A stretch of DNA of 64,000 nucleotides from positions 2,356,001-2,420,000 of the forward strand of contig NZ_CP011530.1 of assembly GCF_001605725.1 (NCBI RefSeq), written 5' to 3'. Both the position numbers and the translations under genes were made by a program. Positions within the stretch are counted from its first letter, which is position 1. Every line of letters starts with the position of its first letter. Of the stretch, positions 1-10,900 are shown piece by piece. The notes beneath the pieces are model-generated. The model worked only from the letters and a program-made list of their open reading frames with translations. It was not told the origin of the DNA and did no database searches. The stretch comes from Mycobacteroides immunogenum (GTDB lineage Bacteria; Actinomycetota; Actinomycetes; Mycobacteriales; Mycobacteriaceae).

Positions 1-25
1 GGGCGAGCTGGAGTCGTAGCATCGG

Positions 26-433
26 GTGATGGCCCGGGACAAAGGATTAGACATCGCGACCGTGGCGATGGGCCGATACATCTTGTTGACCACCTTCACG
101 AAAGCTGGGGTGCCCAAGCCGACTCCCATGTGGTTCGTGACCGAGGGGGACGAGCTGCTGATGACTACCGGAGGCGACTCCTGGAAGATCAAGCGGATCC
201 GGCGCAGCCCCAAGGTGATGGTGGCCGTGTGTACCCAGCGCGGGAGAGTGATCAGCCCGGCCGCGGAGGCCACGGCCGCGGTGGTCGAGGACCCGGCTTC
301 CGTTGAACGCATCCGTGCCACGGTGCTGAAGCGCTACGGATTACTGGGCCGGATAGCGTGGGCGTTCAACACGCGCCGCGGCGGGGCCCGCGTCGGAATT
401 TCGGTGACGCTCGGCGCACCGGAAGATCACTGA
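26..433 (+). CDS. PPOX-class F420/FMN-dependent split-barrel protein
   Basis: A small protein of about 135 residues with the pattern of the pyridoxamine-5'-phosphate-oxidase-like (FDOR) split barrel: an N-terminal YILLTTFTKAGVPKPTPMWF strand pair, then a DSWKIKRIRRSPKVMVAVC segment that in this family lines the flavin/F420 phosphate site. Members usually reduce or oxidise small molecules with F420 or FMN; the substrate cannot be read from the sequence. GTG at 26 and ATG at 29 are both possible starts, and ATG at 29 is the more conventional. It lies 10 bases before a paralogue with the same layout, so the pair looks like a tandem duplication in one operon. Confidence 0.8.
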   Translation: MMARDKGLDIATVAMGRYILLTTFTKAGVPKPTPMWFVTEGDELLMTTGGDSWKIKRIRRSPKVMVAVCTQRGRVISPAAEATAAVVEDPASVERIRATVLKRYGLLGRIAWAFNTRRGGARVGISVTLGAPEDH

Positions 434-443
434 CATACCTACG

Positions 444-845
444 ATGGTCGGCATGGGTGCGAACCTCCCGGCGCCGACGTTCGATGACATCTGTGCCGCC
501 AAATATGTCTTGTTGACCACCTACACCAAGGATGGCCGGGCCAAGCCCGCCGCCGTCTGGGCAGCGCCCGAGAACGGCGAGTTGTTGGTGTGGACCGAGA
601 CGAACTCCTGGAAGGTGCGGCGAATCCGGAACACCTCGCGGGTGACCTTGGCTGTGTGCGATGTACGGGGCAAGGTTCGCAGCGGCGAGATCGAAGGAAC
701 CGCGCGGGTCCTTGACGCCGACGGCACCGAGCGGGCTCGCGCGGCGATCACCCGCAAGTACGGGCTGGTGGGGTGGGTGTTGGTCAAGGCGAGCATTCTG
801 CGCCGCGGCAGCAGCGGCACCATCGGGTTGGCTGTCACCGCCTGA
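444..845 (+). CDS. PPOX-class F420/FMN-dependent split-barrel protein (tandem paralogue)
   Basis: About 133 residues, sharing the motif layout of the gene just upstream: KYVLLTTYTKDGRAKPAAVW, then NSWKVRRIRNTSRVTLAVCD, and a C-terminal RKYGLVGWV stretch. The family (pyridoxamine-phosphate-oxidase-like, F420/FMN binding) is recognised from these motifs; the reaction is unknown. The start at 444 is followed by a second in-frame ATG four codons on (MVGMGANL), and the shorter form is equally plausible. The 10-base gap to the upstream gene suggests cotranscription. Confidence 0.8.
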   Translation: MVGMGANLPAPTFDDICAAKYVLLTTYTKDGRAKPAAVWAAPENGELLVWTETNSWKVRRIRNTSRVTLAVCDVRGKVRSGEIEGTARVLDADGTERARAAITRKYGLVGWVLVKASILRRGSSGTIGLAVTA

Positions 846-884
846 CCCCGGGAACCCGGCGGCCGGGCGGCTCGTTGAACCCGT

Positions 885-1394
885 ATGTGGCCAGGCCTGT
901 TTCTGCTGTACGTGATCGTCGAGGTGTCCGCGCTCGTGGCGCTGACCTCCGCCGTCGGCATCGGCTGGACCGTTCTCGCCGTTGTGGGAGCCTTCTTCCT
1001 CGGTCTGATATTGGCCGGCTCACAGGCCAGGCGTGCCCTTGACCAGCTGCGGCGCGGTACCAGGTCGCCGGGCGGCGCCGTCGCCGACGGCGCACTGATC
1101 GCGTTGGGCACGGTCGCGGTGGTGATCCCCGGATTGGTTTCCTCGGCCATCGGACTGTTGCTGCTGCTACCACCGACACGTGCGGTACTTCGGCCGGTCC
1201 TGACGCTGGTCGCGGCCCGGCAGCTCAGCCGACGTGCACCGCTGATCACCGTCATTCCCGCGGGGTACGGCGCGTATCAGAGCACGCGCCCCCAGAATGG
1301 CAGGGCCGACTACATCGATGGCGAAGTGGTCGATGTCAGCGATGAACAAGCCGGACCGGCGCGATATCGCCCCGGCCACGACCTGACTGCGTAG
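885..1394 (+). CDS. FxsA family membrane protein
   Basis: A 169-residue membrane protein with an N-terminal helix (about residues 3-22), a second around 26-45 and a long hydrophobic stretch around 68-100 (GALIALGTVAVVIPGLVSSAIGLLLLLPPTR). This arrangement and the VIPGxxSxxxGxLLLxPPxR pattern are typical of FxsA/YtfJ-like proteins, named after the E. coli protein that relieves phage T7 exclusion. The tail is hydrophilic and ends in an acidic then basic segment. The role in mycobacteria is unknown. It starts about 40 bases after the preceding gene, on the same strand. Confidence 0.8.
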   Translation: MWPGLFLLYVIVEVSALVALTSAVGIGWTVLAVVGAFFLGLILAGSQARRALDQLRRGTRSPGGAVADGALIALGTVAVVIPGLVSSAIGLLLLLPPTRAVLRPVLTLVAARQLSRRAPLITVIPAGYGAYQSTRPQNGRADYIDGEVVDVSDEQAGPARYRPGHDLTA

Positions 1395-1423
1395 ACGTCG
1401 CCCGAACCCGGCAGAATTACCGA

Positions 1424-3076
1424 GTGCAGACTCTTCACGCGGGCGGCTCTTCGGGATCTGATGCTCTTCGCGCGAGCGGCTCATCGCAACTACTCATCAA
1501 CGCACGCGTGCACAGCCCGTCGCATCCGGCGGCGACCGCGATGGCCGTGACCGGCGGTGTCATCAGCTGGATCGGCGACGACGACCTGGGCCGTACCGAG
1601 TTCCCGGACGCCGACATCGTCGACCTGGAGGGCGCCTTCGTCGCGCCGGCCTTCGTCGATGCCCATGTTCACGTCACGGCGCTGGGGTTGTCCATCATCG
1701 GACTGGACCTGTCGGGCATGACCTCCCGCGAACAGTGCCTGGCCCGGCTGACCGCATACGCCGGTGAGCACGACGACACGGTGATCTGGGGGCACGGCTG
1801 GGACGAATCGCAATGGCCGGATCGGCATCCGCTCTTCACGGCCGACCTCGACGCGGCAGTACCCGGCCGAGCCGTCTACCTCTCCCGCATCGACGTGCAC
1901 TCGGCCGCCGTTTCGACGGCACTTCGTCGGCAGGTGCCGGGGCTTGCCGAGGCCTCCGGATTCCATCCCGAACACCCGCTGGCCGGTGCCGCGCACCATG
2001 TGACGCGTTCGTACGCGCGCGGTGCGCTTACGGTCAACGCTCGGGCGCGGGCACGGCGTGCGGCCCTCGACCGTGCGGCATCACTTGGCCTGGTGTCGGT
2101 GCATGAATGCGGAGGGCCCGAGATCGGCGGGCTGGAGGATTTCCGTGAGCTGTTGGCTACCGAACATGGGGTGCAGGTCACCGGGTATTGGGGGGAGGCG
2201 GCCCGCGATCCCGGGCACGCGCGCCAGCTCATCGCCGAGACCGGGGCCGCGGGTCTGGCCGGAGATCTCTTTGTCGACGGCGCACTGGGATCGCGTACCG
2301 CCTGGTTGCGGGAGCCGTACCACGACGCGCCAGATACCTGTGGTATTCGCCATCTGGATGCCGAAACCGTTGAGACGCATCTGGACTCGTGCACACAAGC
2401 GGGCATCACCGCGGGATTCCATGTGATCGGGGATGCCGCGGTCGCTCAGGTGATCGACGCGCTCGGCCGTGTTGCCGAGCGCCACGGAGTGCCCGCGGTG
2501 GCCCGCTGCGGTCACCGCCTGGAGCATCTCGAAATGGTTTCCGCCGCACAGGCCGAGCAACTCGGCCGCCTCGGCGTGATCGCCAGCGTGCAGCCTGCCT
2601 TCGACGCACTCTGGGGCGGTCCCGACGGCATGTACGCGGAAAGGCTCGGCGTGCACCGAGGTGCCCAGCTAAACCCGCTGGCGCTGTTAGCATCCCAAGG
2701 CGTGCCCCTCGCGTTCGGTTCCGATGCCCCCGTTACGCCCATCGATCCGTGGGCGACGGTGCGGGCGGCGGCATATCACCGCAGCGCGAGCAGCTCCGTC
2801 TCGGTCCGCGCGGCATTCAGTGCCGCGACCCGGGGTGGTTGGCGCGCACAGGGTATCCACGACGGCGCGACCGGCACATTGACCCCGGGTGCGCCTGCCA
2901 GCTACGCGATCTGGGAGACAGGGGACTTGACCATCAACACCAGTCAACCGGGAGTTCAGCGCTGGTCCACAGATCCGCGTTCGCGTGTTCCAGCGCTGCC
3001 GGATCTATCGGATAGCGCCGCTGCGCTCCCCAAATGTCTGCGAACTGTGCACCGCGGCAAGGTGATCCATGGCTGA
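1424..3076 (+). CDS. YtcJ-like amidohydrolase
   Basis: A metal-dependent amidohydrolase of 550 residues (amidohydrolase family 3, YtcJ type). Visible signatures are the [12 protein letters not shown] metal motif (His81, His83), a [10 protein letters not shown] segment carrying a metal/catalytic His, and [15 protein letters not shown] with the C-terminal Asp of the TIM-barrel active site. The family hydrolyses C-N bonds of cyclic or formylated compounds; the substrate here is unknown. The GTG at 1424 is the first start. The first ~20 residues (rich in Gly and Ser) are not typical, so the true start may be slightly internal. The stop overlaps the start of lnt by 8 bases, so the two are probably translationally coupled. 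Confidence 0.82.
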   Translation: MQTLHAGGSSGSDALRASGSSQLLINARVHSPSHPAATAMAVTGGVISWIGDDDLGRTEFPDADIVDLEGAFVAPAFVDAHVHVTALGLSIIGLDLSGMTSREQCLARLTAYAGEHDDTVIWGHGWDESQWPDRHPLFTADLDAAVPGRAVYLSRIDVHSAAVSTALRRQVPGLAEASGFHPEHPLAGAAHHVTRSYARGALTVNARARARRAALDRAASLGLVSVHECGGPEIGGLEDFRELLATEHGVQVTGYWGEAARDPGHARQLIAETGAAGLAGDLFVDGALGSRTAWLREPYHDAPDTCGIRHLDAETVETHLDSCTQAGITAGFHVIGDAAVAQVIDALGRVAERHGVPAVARCGHRLEHLEMVSAAQAEQLGRLGVIASVQPAFDALWGGPDGMYAERLGVHRGAQLNPLALLASQGVPLAFGSDAPVTPIDPWATVRAAAYHRSASSSVSVRAAFSAATRGGWRAQGIHDGATGTLTPGAPASYAIWETGDLTINTSQPGVQRWSTDPRSRVPALPDLSDSAAALPKCLRTVHRGKVIHG

Positions 3077-4877
3077 CGAAATTGTTGAGGAGTCTGTTGA
3101 CGAGACGCGCGACGAGGTAGTGGCCGACCTCGCCGGTGAGGAAGTTGAGAGTCTGGCAGGCGACACGCCTGAGGCTCCCGAGGACGCAGGCCCCTCGCGC
3201 GGCAAGCTCTTCGCGGCCGCGCTCGGTGCGCGCGCCATCGCATTCGGCCGCGCATGGATGCGGGCTGCCACCCGCCAGGGTGCGGCGCTGGCCGCGGGCT
3301 TGGCATTGTGCGCAAGCTTCCCGCCGTGGGGCTTGTGGTGGGCGGCTTTTCCCGCGCTGTCGGTCCTGGGACTGGTGCTCTGGTCGCCGAAGACCAGGTT
3401 GCGTGGGGGCCTCGGATACGGGTTGCTGTTCGGTCTCGCCTTCTACGTTCCGCTGCTGCCCTGGACCGGTCAGCTGGTGGGTGCGGTGCCATGGTTGGCG
3501 CTGTCCCTGTTATGCGCGCTCTGGGTGGCCCTGTTCGGCGTACTTGCGGTGGCCGTGCGGAACCTGCCCGGCTGGCCGCTGTGGTTCGCCGCTGCGTGGA
3601 CCGCCACGGAATGGGGTAAGGCAAGCGTCCCGTTCGGTGGATTCCCTTGGGGTCGTCTTGCTTTCGGGCAGGGCGATAGTCCGATGCTGGGGCTGGCGCG
3701 GTATGGGGGAGCGCCACTGGTGTCCTTTGCGGTGGCCCTGGGTGCGTTTGCCGTCACCGCGCTGGGTATCGAGATGTACCGGTGGTGGCGTAGCCCGTCG
3801 GTGGGGCCCGATGGTGCCCGTCCGATGCCCTCGGTGCTGCTGCCCGGAGTATGTGTGTGTCTGGTGCTGTTCGCGATGGCGGTCAGCTGGCAGCAGGTCC
3901 GGCACGCGAGCCACGGTGCGACTGACGGACGGACCGTCACCGTCGCGGCCGTCCAAGGCAATGTGCCCCGCCTTGGCCTGGATTTCAACGCGCAGCGTCG
4001 CGCCGTGCTCGACTATCACGTCAAAGAGACCATGCTGCTGGCCCAGGATGTCAAGGCAGGCAAGGCTCCGGCCCCGCAATTCGTGGTGTGGCCGGAGAAC
4101 TCGTCGGATATCGATCCGATCCGCAACGCGGACGCGGCGGAGGCCATCAACGAGGCGGCGCAGGCCATCGGGGTACCCATTCTGGTCGGCGGAGTGCTCC
4201 GGCACCCCGACTCCACCCCGGAACAGCCCAAGGCGATCAATTCGATCATCGTGTGGGATCCGAATACCGGCCCGGGAGAACGCCACGACAAGCAGATCGT
4301 GCAACCGTTCGGCGAGTACCTGCCGTGGCGCAGCTTTTTCGCGCACTTCTCCGAGTACGCCGATCGCGCCGGATACTTCGTCCCCGGTGACGGCAACGGT
4401 GTCGTGACTGCCGGTGGAGTGAAGATCGGTGTTGCCACCTGCTGGGAGGTGCTCTTCGACAGGGCACTGCGGCAGTCCACGCTCAACGGTGCCGAGATTC
4501 TTACCGTTCCGAGCAACAACGCACTGTTCGGCAGCGCGATGAGTGAGCAGCAGCTGGCCATCTCCAAGGTGCGAGCCGTTGAGCACGACCGCGAGGTCGT
4601 CGTTGTCGGCACCACCGGGATCAGCGCTTTTGTCTCCCCGGACGGAGTCGACGCGGGTCGCACCAAGTTCTTCGAACCGGCCTATATCGACATGCAGGTG
4701 CGACTGCACAACGACCTGACACCGGCCACCCAATGGGGTCCCTGGGTGGAATGGGCGCTTGCTCTGATCGCTGGACTTGCCGTCCTGGCCTCGGCTGGCC
4801 TGGCGATACTGCACAATGGAGGGCTGAAGAGGCCCGAACCTGAGGTTGAGACGGCCTCACCGACTAAGGAGACCTGA
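3069..4877 (+). CDS. lnt: Apolipoprotein N-acyltransferase Lnt
   Basis: An integral membrane enzyme that N-acylates the lipid-modified cysteine of lipoproteins. The 602 residues begin with an acidic cytoplasmic extension (residues 1-45, many Glu/Asp), then a block of transmembrane helices (about 75-290), then a nitrilase-like periplasmic domain with the Glu-Lys-Cys triad: E343 in [10 protein letters not shown]408 in [16 protein letters not shown] and C458 in [12 protein letters not shown] last helix lies near residues 560-580. In M. tuberculosis this domain is fused to Ppm1; here ppm1 is a separate gene 5 bases downstream, as known for M. smegmatis. The start overlaps the upstream amidohydrolase gene. 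Confidence 0.93.
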   Translation: MADEIVEESVDETRDEVVADLAGEEVESLAGDTPEAPEDAGPSRGKLFAAALGARAIAFGRAWMRAATRQGAALAAGLALCASFPPWGLWWAAFPALSVLGLVLWSPKTRLRGGLGYGLLFGLAFYVPLLPWTGQLVGAVPWLALSLLCALWVALFGVLAVAVRNLPGWPLWFAAAWTATEWGKASVPFGGFPWGRLAFGQGDSPMLGLARYGGAPLVSFAVALGAFAVTALGIEMYRWWRSPSVGPDGARPMPSVLLPGVCVCLVLFAMAVSWQQVRHASHGATDGRTVTVAAVQGNVPRLGLDFNAQRRAVLDYHVKETMLLAQDVKAGKAPAPQFVVWPENSSDIDPIRNADAAEAINEAAQAIGVPILVGGVLRHPDSTPEQPKAINSIIVWDPNTGPGERHDKQIVQPFGEYLPWRSFFAHFSEYADRAGYFVPGDGNGVVTAGGVKIGVATCWEVLFDRALRQSTLNGAEILTVPSNNALFGSAMSEQQLAISKVRAVEHDREVVVVGTTGISAFVSPDGVDAGRTKFFEPAYIDMQVRLHNDLTPATQWGPWVEWALALIAGLAVLASAGLAILHNGGLKRPEPEVETASPTKET

Positions 4878-4882
4878 CCGGA

Positions 4883-5644
4883 GTGGATCCCGTGACCGAA
4901 CGTCCGAGCGCCCGGACCCTGGTGATCATTCCGACGTACAACGAGCGGGAGAACCTCCCACTGATCCTCGGTCGGTTGCACAAGGCGCAACCCAGCGTGC
5001 ACGTGCTGATCGTCGATGACGGCAGCCCGGACGGCACCGGCGAGCTGGCCGACCAGGCCGCGCTTGCCGACCCGGAACGTGTGCATGTCATGCACCGCAA
5101 GGAGAAGGGTGGCCTGGGCGCTGCCTACATCGCGGGCTTCGGCTGGGGTCTGGCCCGTCAGTATTCGGTGCTGGTGGAGATGGACGCCGATGGCAGCCAT
5201 GCTCCCGAGCAGCTATCCCGGTTGCTCGACGCGGTGGACGCCGGGGCAGACCTGGCGATCGGATCTCGATATGTGCCCGGCGGGACCGTGGTCAACTGGC
5301 CATGGCGCCGGCTGGTGTTGTCGCGCAGTGCGAACGTCTATGCCCGGCTGGTGCTCGGGGTGAAGCCGCATGACATCACCGCGGGTTACCGCGCCTACCG
5401 GCGCGAGGTGCTCGAAAAGCTGGATCTGGCGGCCGTCGAATCACATGGATACTGCTTCCAGATCGACCTGACCCTGCGCACCATCGCACACGGTTTCGAG
5501 GTCGCCGAGGTACCCATCACCTTCACCGAACGCGCGATCGGTGAATCCAAGATGAGTGGCTCGATCATCAATGAGGCCCTGGTCAAGGTGACCAAATGGG
5601 GTGTGCAGAGCCGCCTGGACCGCGCCCGCGGCGTCAATCGCTGA
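4883..5644 (+). CDS. ppm1: Polyprenol monophosphomannose synthase Ppm1
   Basis: A family 2 glycosyltransferase (253 residues) that moves mannose from GDP-mannose to polyprenyl phosphate, supplying the donor for LM/LAM and protein mannosylation. The GT-A signatures are [15 protein letters not shown] at the N-terminus, the [11 protein letters not shown] nucleotide loop, and the metal-binding [13 protein letters not shown] motif. It has no transmembrane helices, and in this type of gene arrangement it is held at the membrane by contact with Lnt. Starts at 4883 (GTG) and 4892 (GTG) are both possible; an AGGAG at 4867-4871, within the end of lnt, is a candidate ribosome-binding site. Confidence 0.93.
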   Translation: MDPVTERPSARTLVIIPTYNERENLPLILGRLHKAQPSVHVLIVDDGSPDGTGELADQAALADPERVHVMHRKEKGGLGAAYIAGFGWGLARQYSVLVEMDADGSHAPEQLSRLLDAVDAGADLAIGSRYVPGGTVVNWPWRRLVLSRSANVYARLVLGVKPHDITAGYRAYRREVLEKLDLAAVESHGYCFQIDLTLRTIAHGFEVAEVPITFTERAIGESKMSGSIINEALVKVTKWGVQSRLDRARGVNR

Positions 5645-5658
5645 GCTAGTCAGAGACC

Positions 5659-6420
5659 TCACGCATTGCGCGCCATCAGGCCACCGTCGACGGGTATGAC
5701 CGCGCCGGTCAGATAGGACGCGACCGGAAGGCACACGCTCAATGTCATGTGGGCGACTTCCTCGGCGCGACCGTAGCGGCGTAACGCGGTGCGCCGACGG
5801 GCGTAGGTTTCCTTGTCCTCCGCGGAAATCGCGGCCGTCATGGCGGTATCGATCGGCCCCGGGCAGATGCAGTTCACGGTGATCCCGTCCCTGCCCAGAT
5901 CGACGGCCAAGCTTCTGGTCAGACCGGCCAGACCCGATTTGGCCGCGACATAGGGACTGTCATATGGGGTGGCGCCCAGCGCCTCCGTGGAGGCAATGTT
6001 CACCACCCGTGGCGCAGGAGAGGTCCGCAGGAACGGAAGCGCCGCACGAACCACCCGCACCGGTGCGGTCAAATGCACGGCAAGCGACCGATCCCAGGTG
6101 TCGCCGTAGTCCGGGTCATCGAGTGATCGGAAGGCGGCGAAGCCGGCGTTGTTCACGACGATGTCCAGGCGGCCGAACCGGGCACCGACAGCGGCGACAA
6201 CCTCGGTGATCTGTGCGTCATCGGTGACATCAAGTGCCCACGGCACCGCGGAATCACCGATCGCGTCGGCGACTGCTTTCGCATCCTCCAGGCGCAGATC
6301 GGTGACCGCGACAAATGCCCCGTCCTCGGCGAAAACCCGGGCCGTGGCCTCACCCATACCGCTCGCGGCGCCGGTGATCAGCACGGCCGAACCGGCGACC
6401 GATCTACCCGACGCACTCAT
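5659..6420 (-). CDS. SDR family oxidoreductase
   Basis: A classical short-chain dehydrogenase/reductase of 253 residues: the Rossmann motif ITGAASGMGEATA near the N-terminus, an NNAGFAAF segment, the YxxxK catalytic pair in YDSPYVAAKSG, and a C-terminal GAVIPVDGG. An Asp after the second beta strand (VTDLRLEDA) favours NAD(H). The substrate is not recognisable. It starts 12 bases downstream of rbpA on the same strand and is probably read from the rbpA promoter. Confidence 0.85.
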   Translation of the reverse strand: MSASGRSVAGSAVLITGAASGMGEATARVFAEDGAFVAVTDLRLEDAKAVADAIGDSAVPWALDVTDDAQITEVVAAVGARFGRLDIVVNNAGFAAFRSLDDPDYGDTWDRSLAVHLTAPVRVVRAALPFLRTSPAPRVVNIASTEALGATPYDSPYVAAKSGLAGLTRSLAVDLGRDGITVNCICPGPIDTAMTAAISAEDKETYARRRTALRRYGRAEEVAHMTLSVCLPVASYLTGAVIPVDGGLMARNA

Positions 6421-6432
6421 TGGCGTGCGCGA

Positions 6433-6768
6433 CTAGCCGCGGCGGCGACCCTTGATCAGTTCCAGACGCTCTTTGAGCAGCTCATCGAGCTCTTCGACAC
6501 TGCGTCGCTCCAGGAGCATGTCCCAGTGCGTGCGCGGCGGCTTGACCTTCTTGGGCTCGGGCACGTCGCCATCGAGGAGCGTGCCCTCCAGGCCGTTGCG
6601 GCACGCCCAGTTGGCCGGGATCTCGGCGTCGTGAGCGAACGGAACATCGAACTCTTCGCCGTTGTCGGTGCGGTAACGGGCCATGCGACGCGGCGCCAGG
6701 TCGTGGTCACGATCGGTTTCGTAGCTGACGGCACCGAGCCGGCTGCCTCGTAGAACACGATCTGCCAT
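6433..6768 (-). CDS. rbpA: RNA polymerase-binding protein RbpA
   Basis: A 111-residue actinobacterial transcription factor that binds the sigma2 region of group 1/2 sigma factors and stabilises the promoter open complex. The full-length match includes the N-terminal MADRVLRGSRLGAVSYE tail, the core RMARYRTDNGEEFDVPF...WACRNGLEG, the basic linker PKKVKPPRTHWDML and the C-terminal sigma-interacting helices RRSVEELDELLKERLELIKG. A purine-rich AGGAGA lies 8-13 bases before the ATG. In mycobacteria it is linked to stress response and rifampicin tolerance. The SDR gene follows after 12 bases. Confidence 0.96.
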   Translation of the reverse strand: MADRVLRGSRLGAVSYETDRDHDLAPRRMARYRTDNGEEFDVPFAHDAEIPANWACRNGLEGTLLDGDVPEPKKVKPPRTHWDMLLERRSVEELDELLKERLELIKGRRRG

Positions 6769-6964
6769 GTGTACTTCTCCTCTTCACTGCGGGTCTCTGC
6801 GATCGGATCCCGCGTTCGATTGCTGGTGGCTGTCTACCTCAACGCGATATCTGCGGCATTAGTTCCCTGTTCACGCAGGTTGTGGCCCTCATTATAGTTC
6901 GTGAACACCGGTCCGACCGTCACCGCTACGTATCTGTGACGCGTGGCGGAGATTTACCGCCGTC
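6769..6964 (-). promoter_or_regulatory. rbpA upstream promoter region
   Basis: This 196-base gap holds a perfect minus-strand -10 hexamer, TATAAT (read from 6896 down to 6891), which would give an rbpA leader of roughly 115 bases. No good TTGACA -35 lies 17-18 bases upstream. The hexamer is seen; its use as the promoter is inferred. Confidence 0.45.
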
Positions 6965-7858
6965 TCAGCCTCGCTGCGCGGTCGTGATCGCTGCCCGGCC
7001 GTCGACCAATGACTGACCGATATCGGTCGAGGCGTAGTGCTGTAGCAGCTCACGCGTGGTCAGGTGTGCCTCGCACGTGAAGCCATGCGAGGCCAGCAGC
7101 GCGTCCGCGTCTGCCGCGGTGAGTCCGGTGAGATACGGCTCCCCGAATCGTGCGGCGGCCTGGGTCCAGAGCCGGGCACGAACGGACGTGCTGTCGCCGG
7201 CCACGACGTTGGTGTCCAGATAGTCGAAGACCAGATGGCTACCGGGCGCGCACAGCGCGGCGAGGTCGGCCAGCGTCGCGTCAAGTGCTTCGCGGGTGAG
7301 GTAGGCGGTCACCCCAAGCCAAACGATCAGACTGGGCCGGGTGGGATCGAATCCGCTGTCGAGAAGCCTCTCGCGAAGCACGTCGTGCTCGAAATCGCAA
7401 GGAACCCAAACAATGTCGTCATCAGAATGGGCGGTTCGCAGCTTGTCCATCACGGCGCGTTTGTCGGCCTGGGTGGTGGGCGCGTCCACCTCGAAGATCT
7501 TCACGGGGTTGTCCCAGGCCCGGCGCAGTGCCGTGGTGTCGAATCCGGCGCCCAGGAGCACCAACTGGCCAACACCTTCGCCGACCGCGGCCTCGACCAC
7601 ATCGTCGGTGTAGCGCGCCCGCAACACCAGAAAATAGTGGCCCGCCGCTCCGAACACGGATTTCAGTACTTCGATGAATAACCGGGCGGCCCAAGGATGG
7701 ATCAGACACACCCGCAAAAGGGGACTCTGAATGAAATATCGCGAATAGGGATCGTCGAGCAGACGCCGATCCGGCGGCTGCAACGTTTCCGCCGCGCGCT
7801 GGGCGGCACAGGATTGCGCGGTAAAACTTGCCCGGCGGTCAAGACGGCGGCTTTTCAC
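6965..7858 (-). CDS. SAM-dependent methyltransferase, TIGR00027/LCMT-like
   Basis: About 298 residues with the layout of the class I methyltransferases common in mycobacteria (TIGR00027, leucine carboxyl methyltransferase-like). Signatures are DDPYSRYFI near the N-terminus, the SAM loop QLVLLGAGFDTTALR, the acidic strand FEVDAP and a IVWLGVTAYLTREAL segment. Substrates of this family are mostly unknown; some act on polyketides. I prefer GTG at 7858; a TTG at 7888 would add ten residues, and neither has a clear ribosome-binding site. It lies 67 bases after mmpL in the same direction, so it may belong to the mmpS-mmpL transcript. Confidence 0.75.
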   Translation of the reverse strand: MKSRRLDRRASFTAQSCAAQRAAETLQPPDRRLLDDPYSRYFIQSPLLRVCLIHPWAARLFIEVLKSVFGAAGHYFLVLRARYTDDVVEAAVGEGVGQLVLLGAGFDTTALRRAWDNPVKIFEVDAPTTQADKRAVMDKLRTAHSDDDIVWVPCDFEHDVLRERLLDSGFDPTRPSLIVWLGVTAYLTREALDATLADLAALCAPGSHLVFDYLDTNVVAGDSTSVRARLWTQAAARFGEPYLTGLTAADADALLASHGFTCEAHLTTRELLQHYASTDIGQSLVDGRAAITTAQRG

Positions 7859-7925
7859 GCTGTGGTCTCCGAATCTGGTGGCCAACAATTACCAAAACTG
7901 TGGTTTTCCTGCGAAGGTTGCGTTT

Positions 7926-10900
7926 CTATGCCGGACTCGTTCCGGCGGTCGGGCGAATCACCGCCGGATCGGTCTCCCGTAAAGCGCGGCAGGGCACCCG
8001 CATGGGCCACCAGAACCACCGGCCCAGAATGGTCGCGATAGAGGGGATCACGAGAGAGCGGACGATGAGCGTGTCGAGCAGGAGTCCGACACCGACGGTC
8101 GTGCCGATCTGGGCGAGAGTGCTGGAGTAGCCGGCGATGAGCGCGAACATGGTGAAACCGAAGATCAGGCCGGCGGTGGTGACCACGCTGCCGGTTCCCA
8201 CCATGGAACGGATGATCCCGGTTTTGATCCCGGCGCGCAGCTCTTCCTTGAACCGCGCTACGAGCAGCAAGTTGTAGTCGGCGCCGACGGCGACCAGGAA
8301 GATGAAGGAGCACGGTGCGACCGCCCAGTGCAGCGGCAGACCCACGCCGTGTTGCCAGATGGCGACGCTGAGCCCCCACGCCGAGAGAAACGACAGCCCG
8401 ACCGTGCCCACGACGGCGACCGCGGCGACGAAGCTGCGCAACAGCAGCAGGACGACACAGAAGACGAAGGCGAAGGCCGCCACGGCGCTGGTGATGAAAT
8501 CTTCCTTGGCGAAGGCGGCGATGTTGAGCAGCGTGCCACCGGCGCCACCGATGCTGACCTTGCTCCCGCCCAGCGAGGTGCCCTTGAGTGAGGCCTTGGC
8601 CGTGGGGATGATCTGCGCGCTGTAGTCCATGCTCTCGCGGCTGAATGAGTTCACGTCGCCCATCACGAGCATGCGGGTGATCTTGCCGTCCGGTGAGAAG
8701 AAGACGGAGAGCGCGGACTGGAACAGCGGGGATTCGAAGGCCTGGCTCGGCAGGAAGAAGTATCCGCTCGGGTCTCCCTTCATATAGGTGTCGGCGATCT
8801 CCCGCAGGAAGGCGGTGACCTCATTCATCTGAACCAGCAGCGAGTCCGCCATCCCGCGGATGGGCGTGAGTGTCTGTTGCGAGTCGGCCAGGAAGCGATC
8901 CAGCATCCGCACCTGCGTCACCAAGTTGGGCAATGACTCGGAGGCGACGCGGGACGCGTCCACGAGATCCTCGAACTTACGGCCTCCCGCCTGGTTGAGT
9001 CCGTCGAGGACTGCCAGGCCGGTGAGCGCCGTGTTGCAGGGAATGAGTTGCCTGCAGTCGGGAACCATGTCGACCAGCTGGCCCGCGGTGTCGATGCCGC
9101 TCGCCAGCATCGGCTGCATCTCGTTATGGATGCTCTTCGCCGTCTTCAACAACTCGATGAGCCGCTGCCGGGTGGCATTACCGGTGCCGCCGGGTAGGTC
9201 GACAGCACGCTGGGTGACCTCAAGATCCCGCAGGACCACCTTCACGCCCACGGAGAGCTGATCGATCTGGCCGGTGATTCTGGCGATGCCGTTGAGTTGT
9301 GTACTGACCATCTCGGCGATTTGGGACATCCGTTCGCCGATGTAGCCGCCCTGATAGGTCAGCGTGCCCTGCGGTAGCGGCGAGATGAGCGGCCGGGTAA
9401 TGCCTTGTACCGCTTGGACACCGTCCACGGAGTAGACCGCGTTGGTCAGCTTTGCCAGTGCGATCAGGTCCGCCGAGTTGCGCATGTCGTGGTCGGACTC
9501 GACGAAAAGCAGGTTCGGGTTCAGCAGGTTGGGCGGCAGATGCCTGTCGGCGGCATCCAGGCCCAGATTTGCCTCGGTGTTGGCGGGTTGTGCCGCGCGT
9601 TCGTTGTAGCTAATGACGTAGGTGGGCAGTACCAGGATGGCGAGCGCGAGCACGGCCAGGCTGCCGGCAAGCACCGGGCCGGGCCAGCGGACCACATGGG
9701 TGGCGATGCGTCGCCATCGCCGCACCGCCCGGTCGCCGCGCGGCTCGTAGAACCCGAGCCTGCAGCCGATGGCCAGCAGGGCGGGGCCAAGGGTCAGTGC
9801 GGCGGCAAGAGCGGTCAGGATGCCGATGGTGCAGGGCAGACCGGAGGTGGAAAACGCTGCGAGTCTGGTCAGCGTCATACACGCGGTCGCGCCCGCGACG
9901 GTCAGCCCCGAGGCGAAGATGATGCGTTGCACGCTGGACAGCGCGGTGTAGTACGCCGAGGTCGGATCCTGCCCGGCCCGTCGCGCCTCTTGATACCGGC
10001 CCAGCAGGAAGATGCCGTAGTCAGTTCCCGCGCCCAGCACGATGCCGGCCAGCAGACTCGACGCGAAGATGGAGATGCCGATGATTCCGTGCTGGCCGAG
10101 GAGGGCCACGATCGGCCGGGCGGTGACCAGTGCGACCGCCACGACGAGCAGCGGCATCGACGCCGTGAACAGTGAGCGGTAGGTCAGCGACATGATGATG
10201 GTGATACAGATGGCGCAGGCGATGATGATCGGCAGAATCGACCGATTGATCGCCAGCAGTTCATCATTCACCACTGCCGAGGGGCCGGTCACGTAGATCT
10301 TGACGCCATCGGGCGGTGGGTACGCCTTGACGATGTCGCGCACGGCCTGGGTGGATTCCATGGCCAGTGCGGTGCCCATGTTTCCGGAAAGATTCAGGTA
10401 GCTGAAGGACGCCTTGCGGTCCCGGCTCTCGAATGCCGGTGCGAAGGACGGGTCGGACCACAGGTCGATGGTGGTGATGACGTGTTTCTTGTCGGCCTTG
10501 AATTTCTCCATCAGGTCCGCGTAGTACCGGTGCATCTCCGCGCCGAACGGTTTGTCGCCCTCGGCTAGGACTGCCACGAAGTTGTTGGTGCCGCCATTGC
10601 CGAAGTACTTGCCCATGTTGGCGAGCGCCTGCACCGAGGACGCCTCGTCGGGCAGGAAGGACAGGGCGTGCCCCTCGATCACCTTTTCCAGTTGTGGCCC
10701 TGCGGCATTGAGCCCGCACGCGAGCAGCACCCATAGCACGACGATGGGGATGGAAAGTCCATACATGAGCCTGGCGTACAGGGGTCTGTGCTGCCCGGTG
10801 TCGGCGTAGGTCTCCCGGCGGAACGGCACCACGAACTCGTTGCGTACCCGCCTACCGAATGCCCGTGATCGAGCCGAGAACGTCTCGGCGCCAACGGGAG

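Noticed and set aside
3510..4814. A 434-codon minus-strand frame opposite lnt.
   Set aside because: Same explanation: lnt is certain on the plus strand (complete Glu-Lys-Cys triad), and the antisense product has no recognisable domain.
9405..10175. A plus-strand frame of 256 codons inside mmpL.
   Set aside because: Its product is low-complexity and rich in Gly, Arg and Gln, typical of a shadow frame; the MmpL motifs on the other strand are complete.
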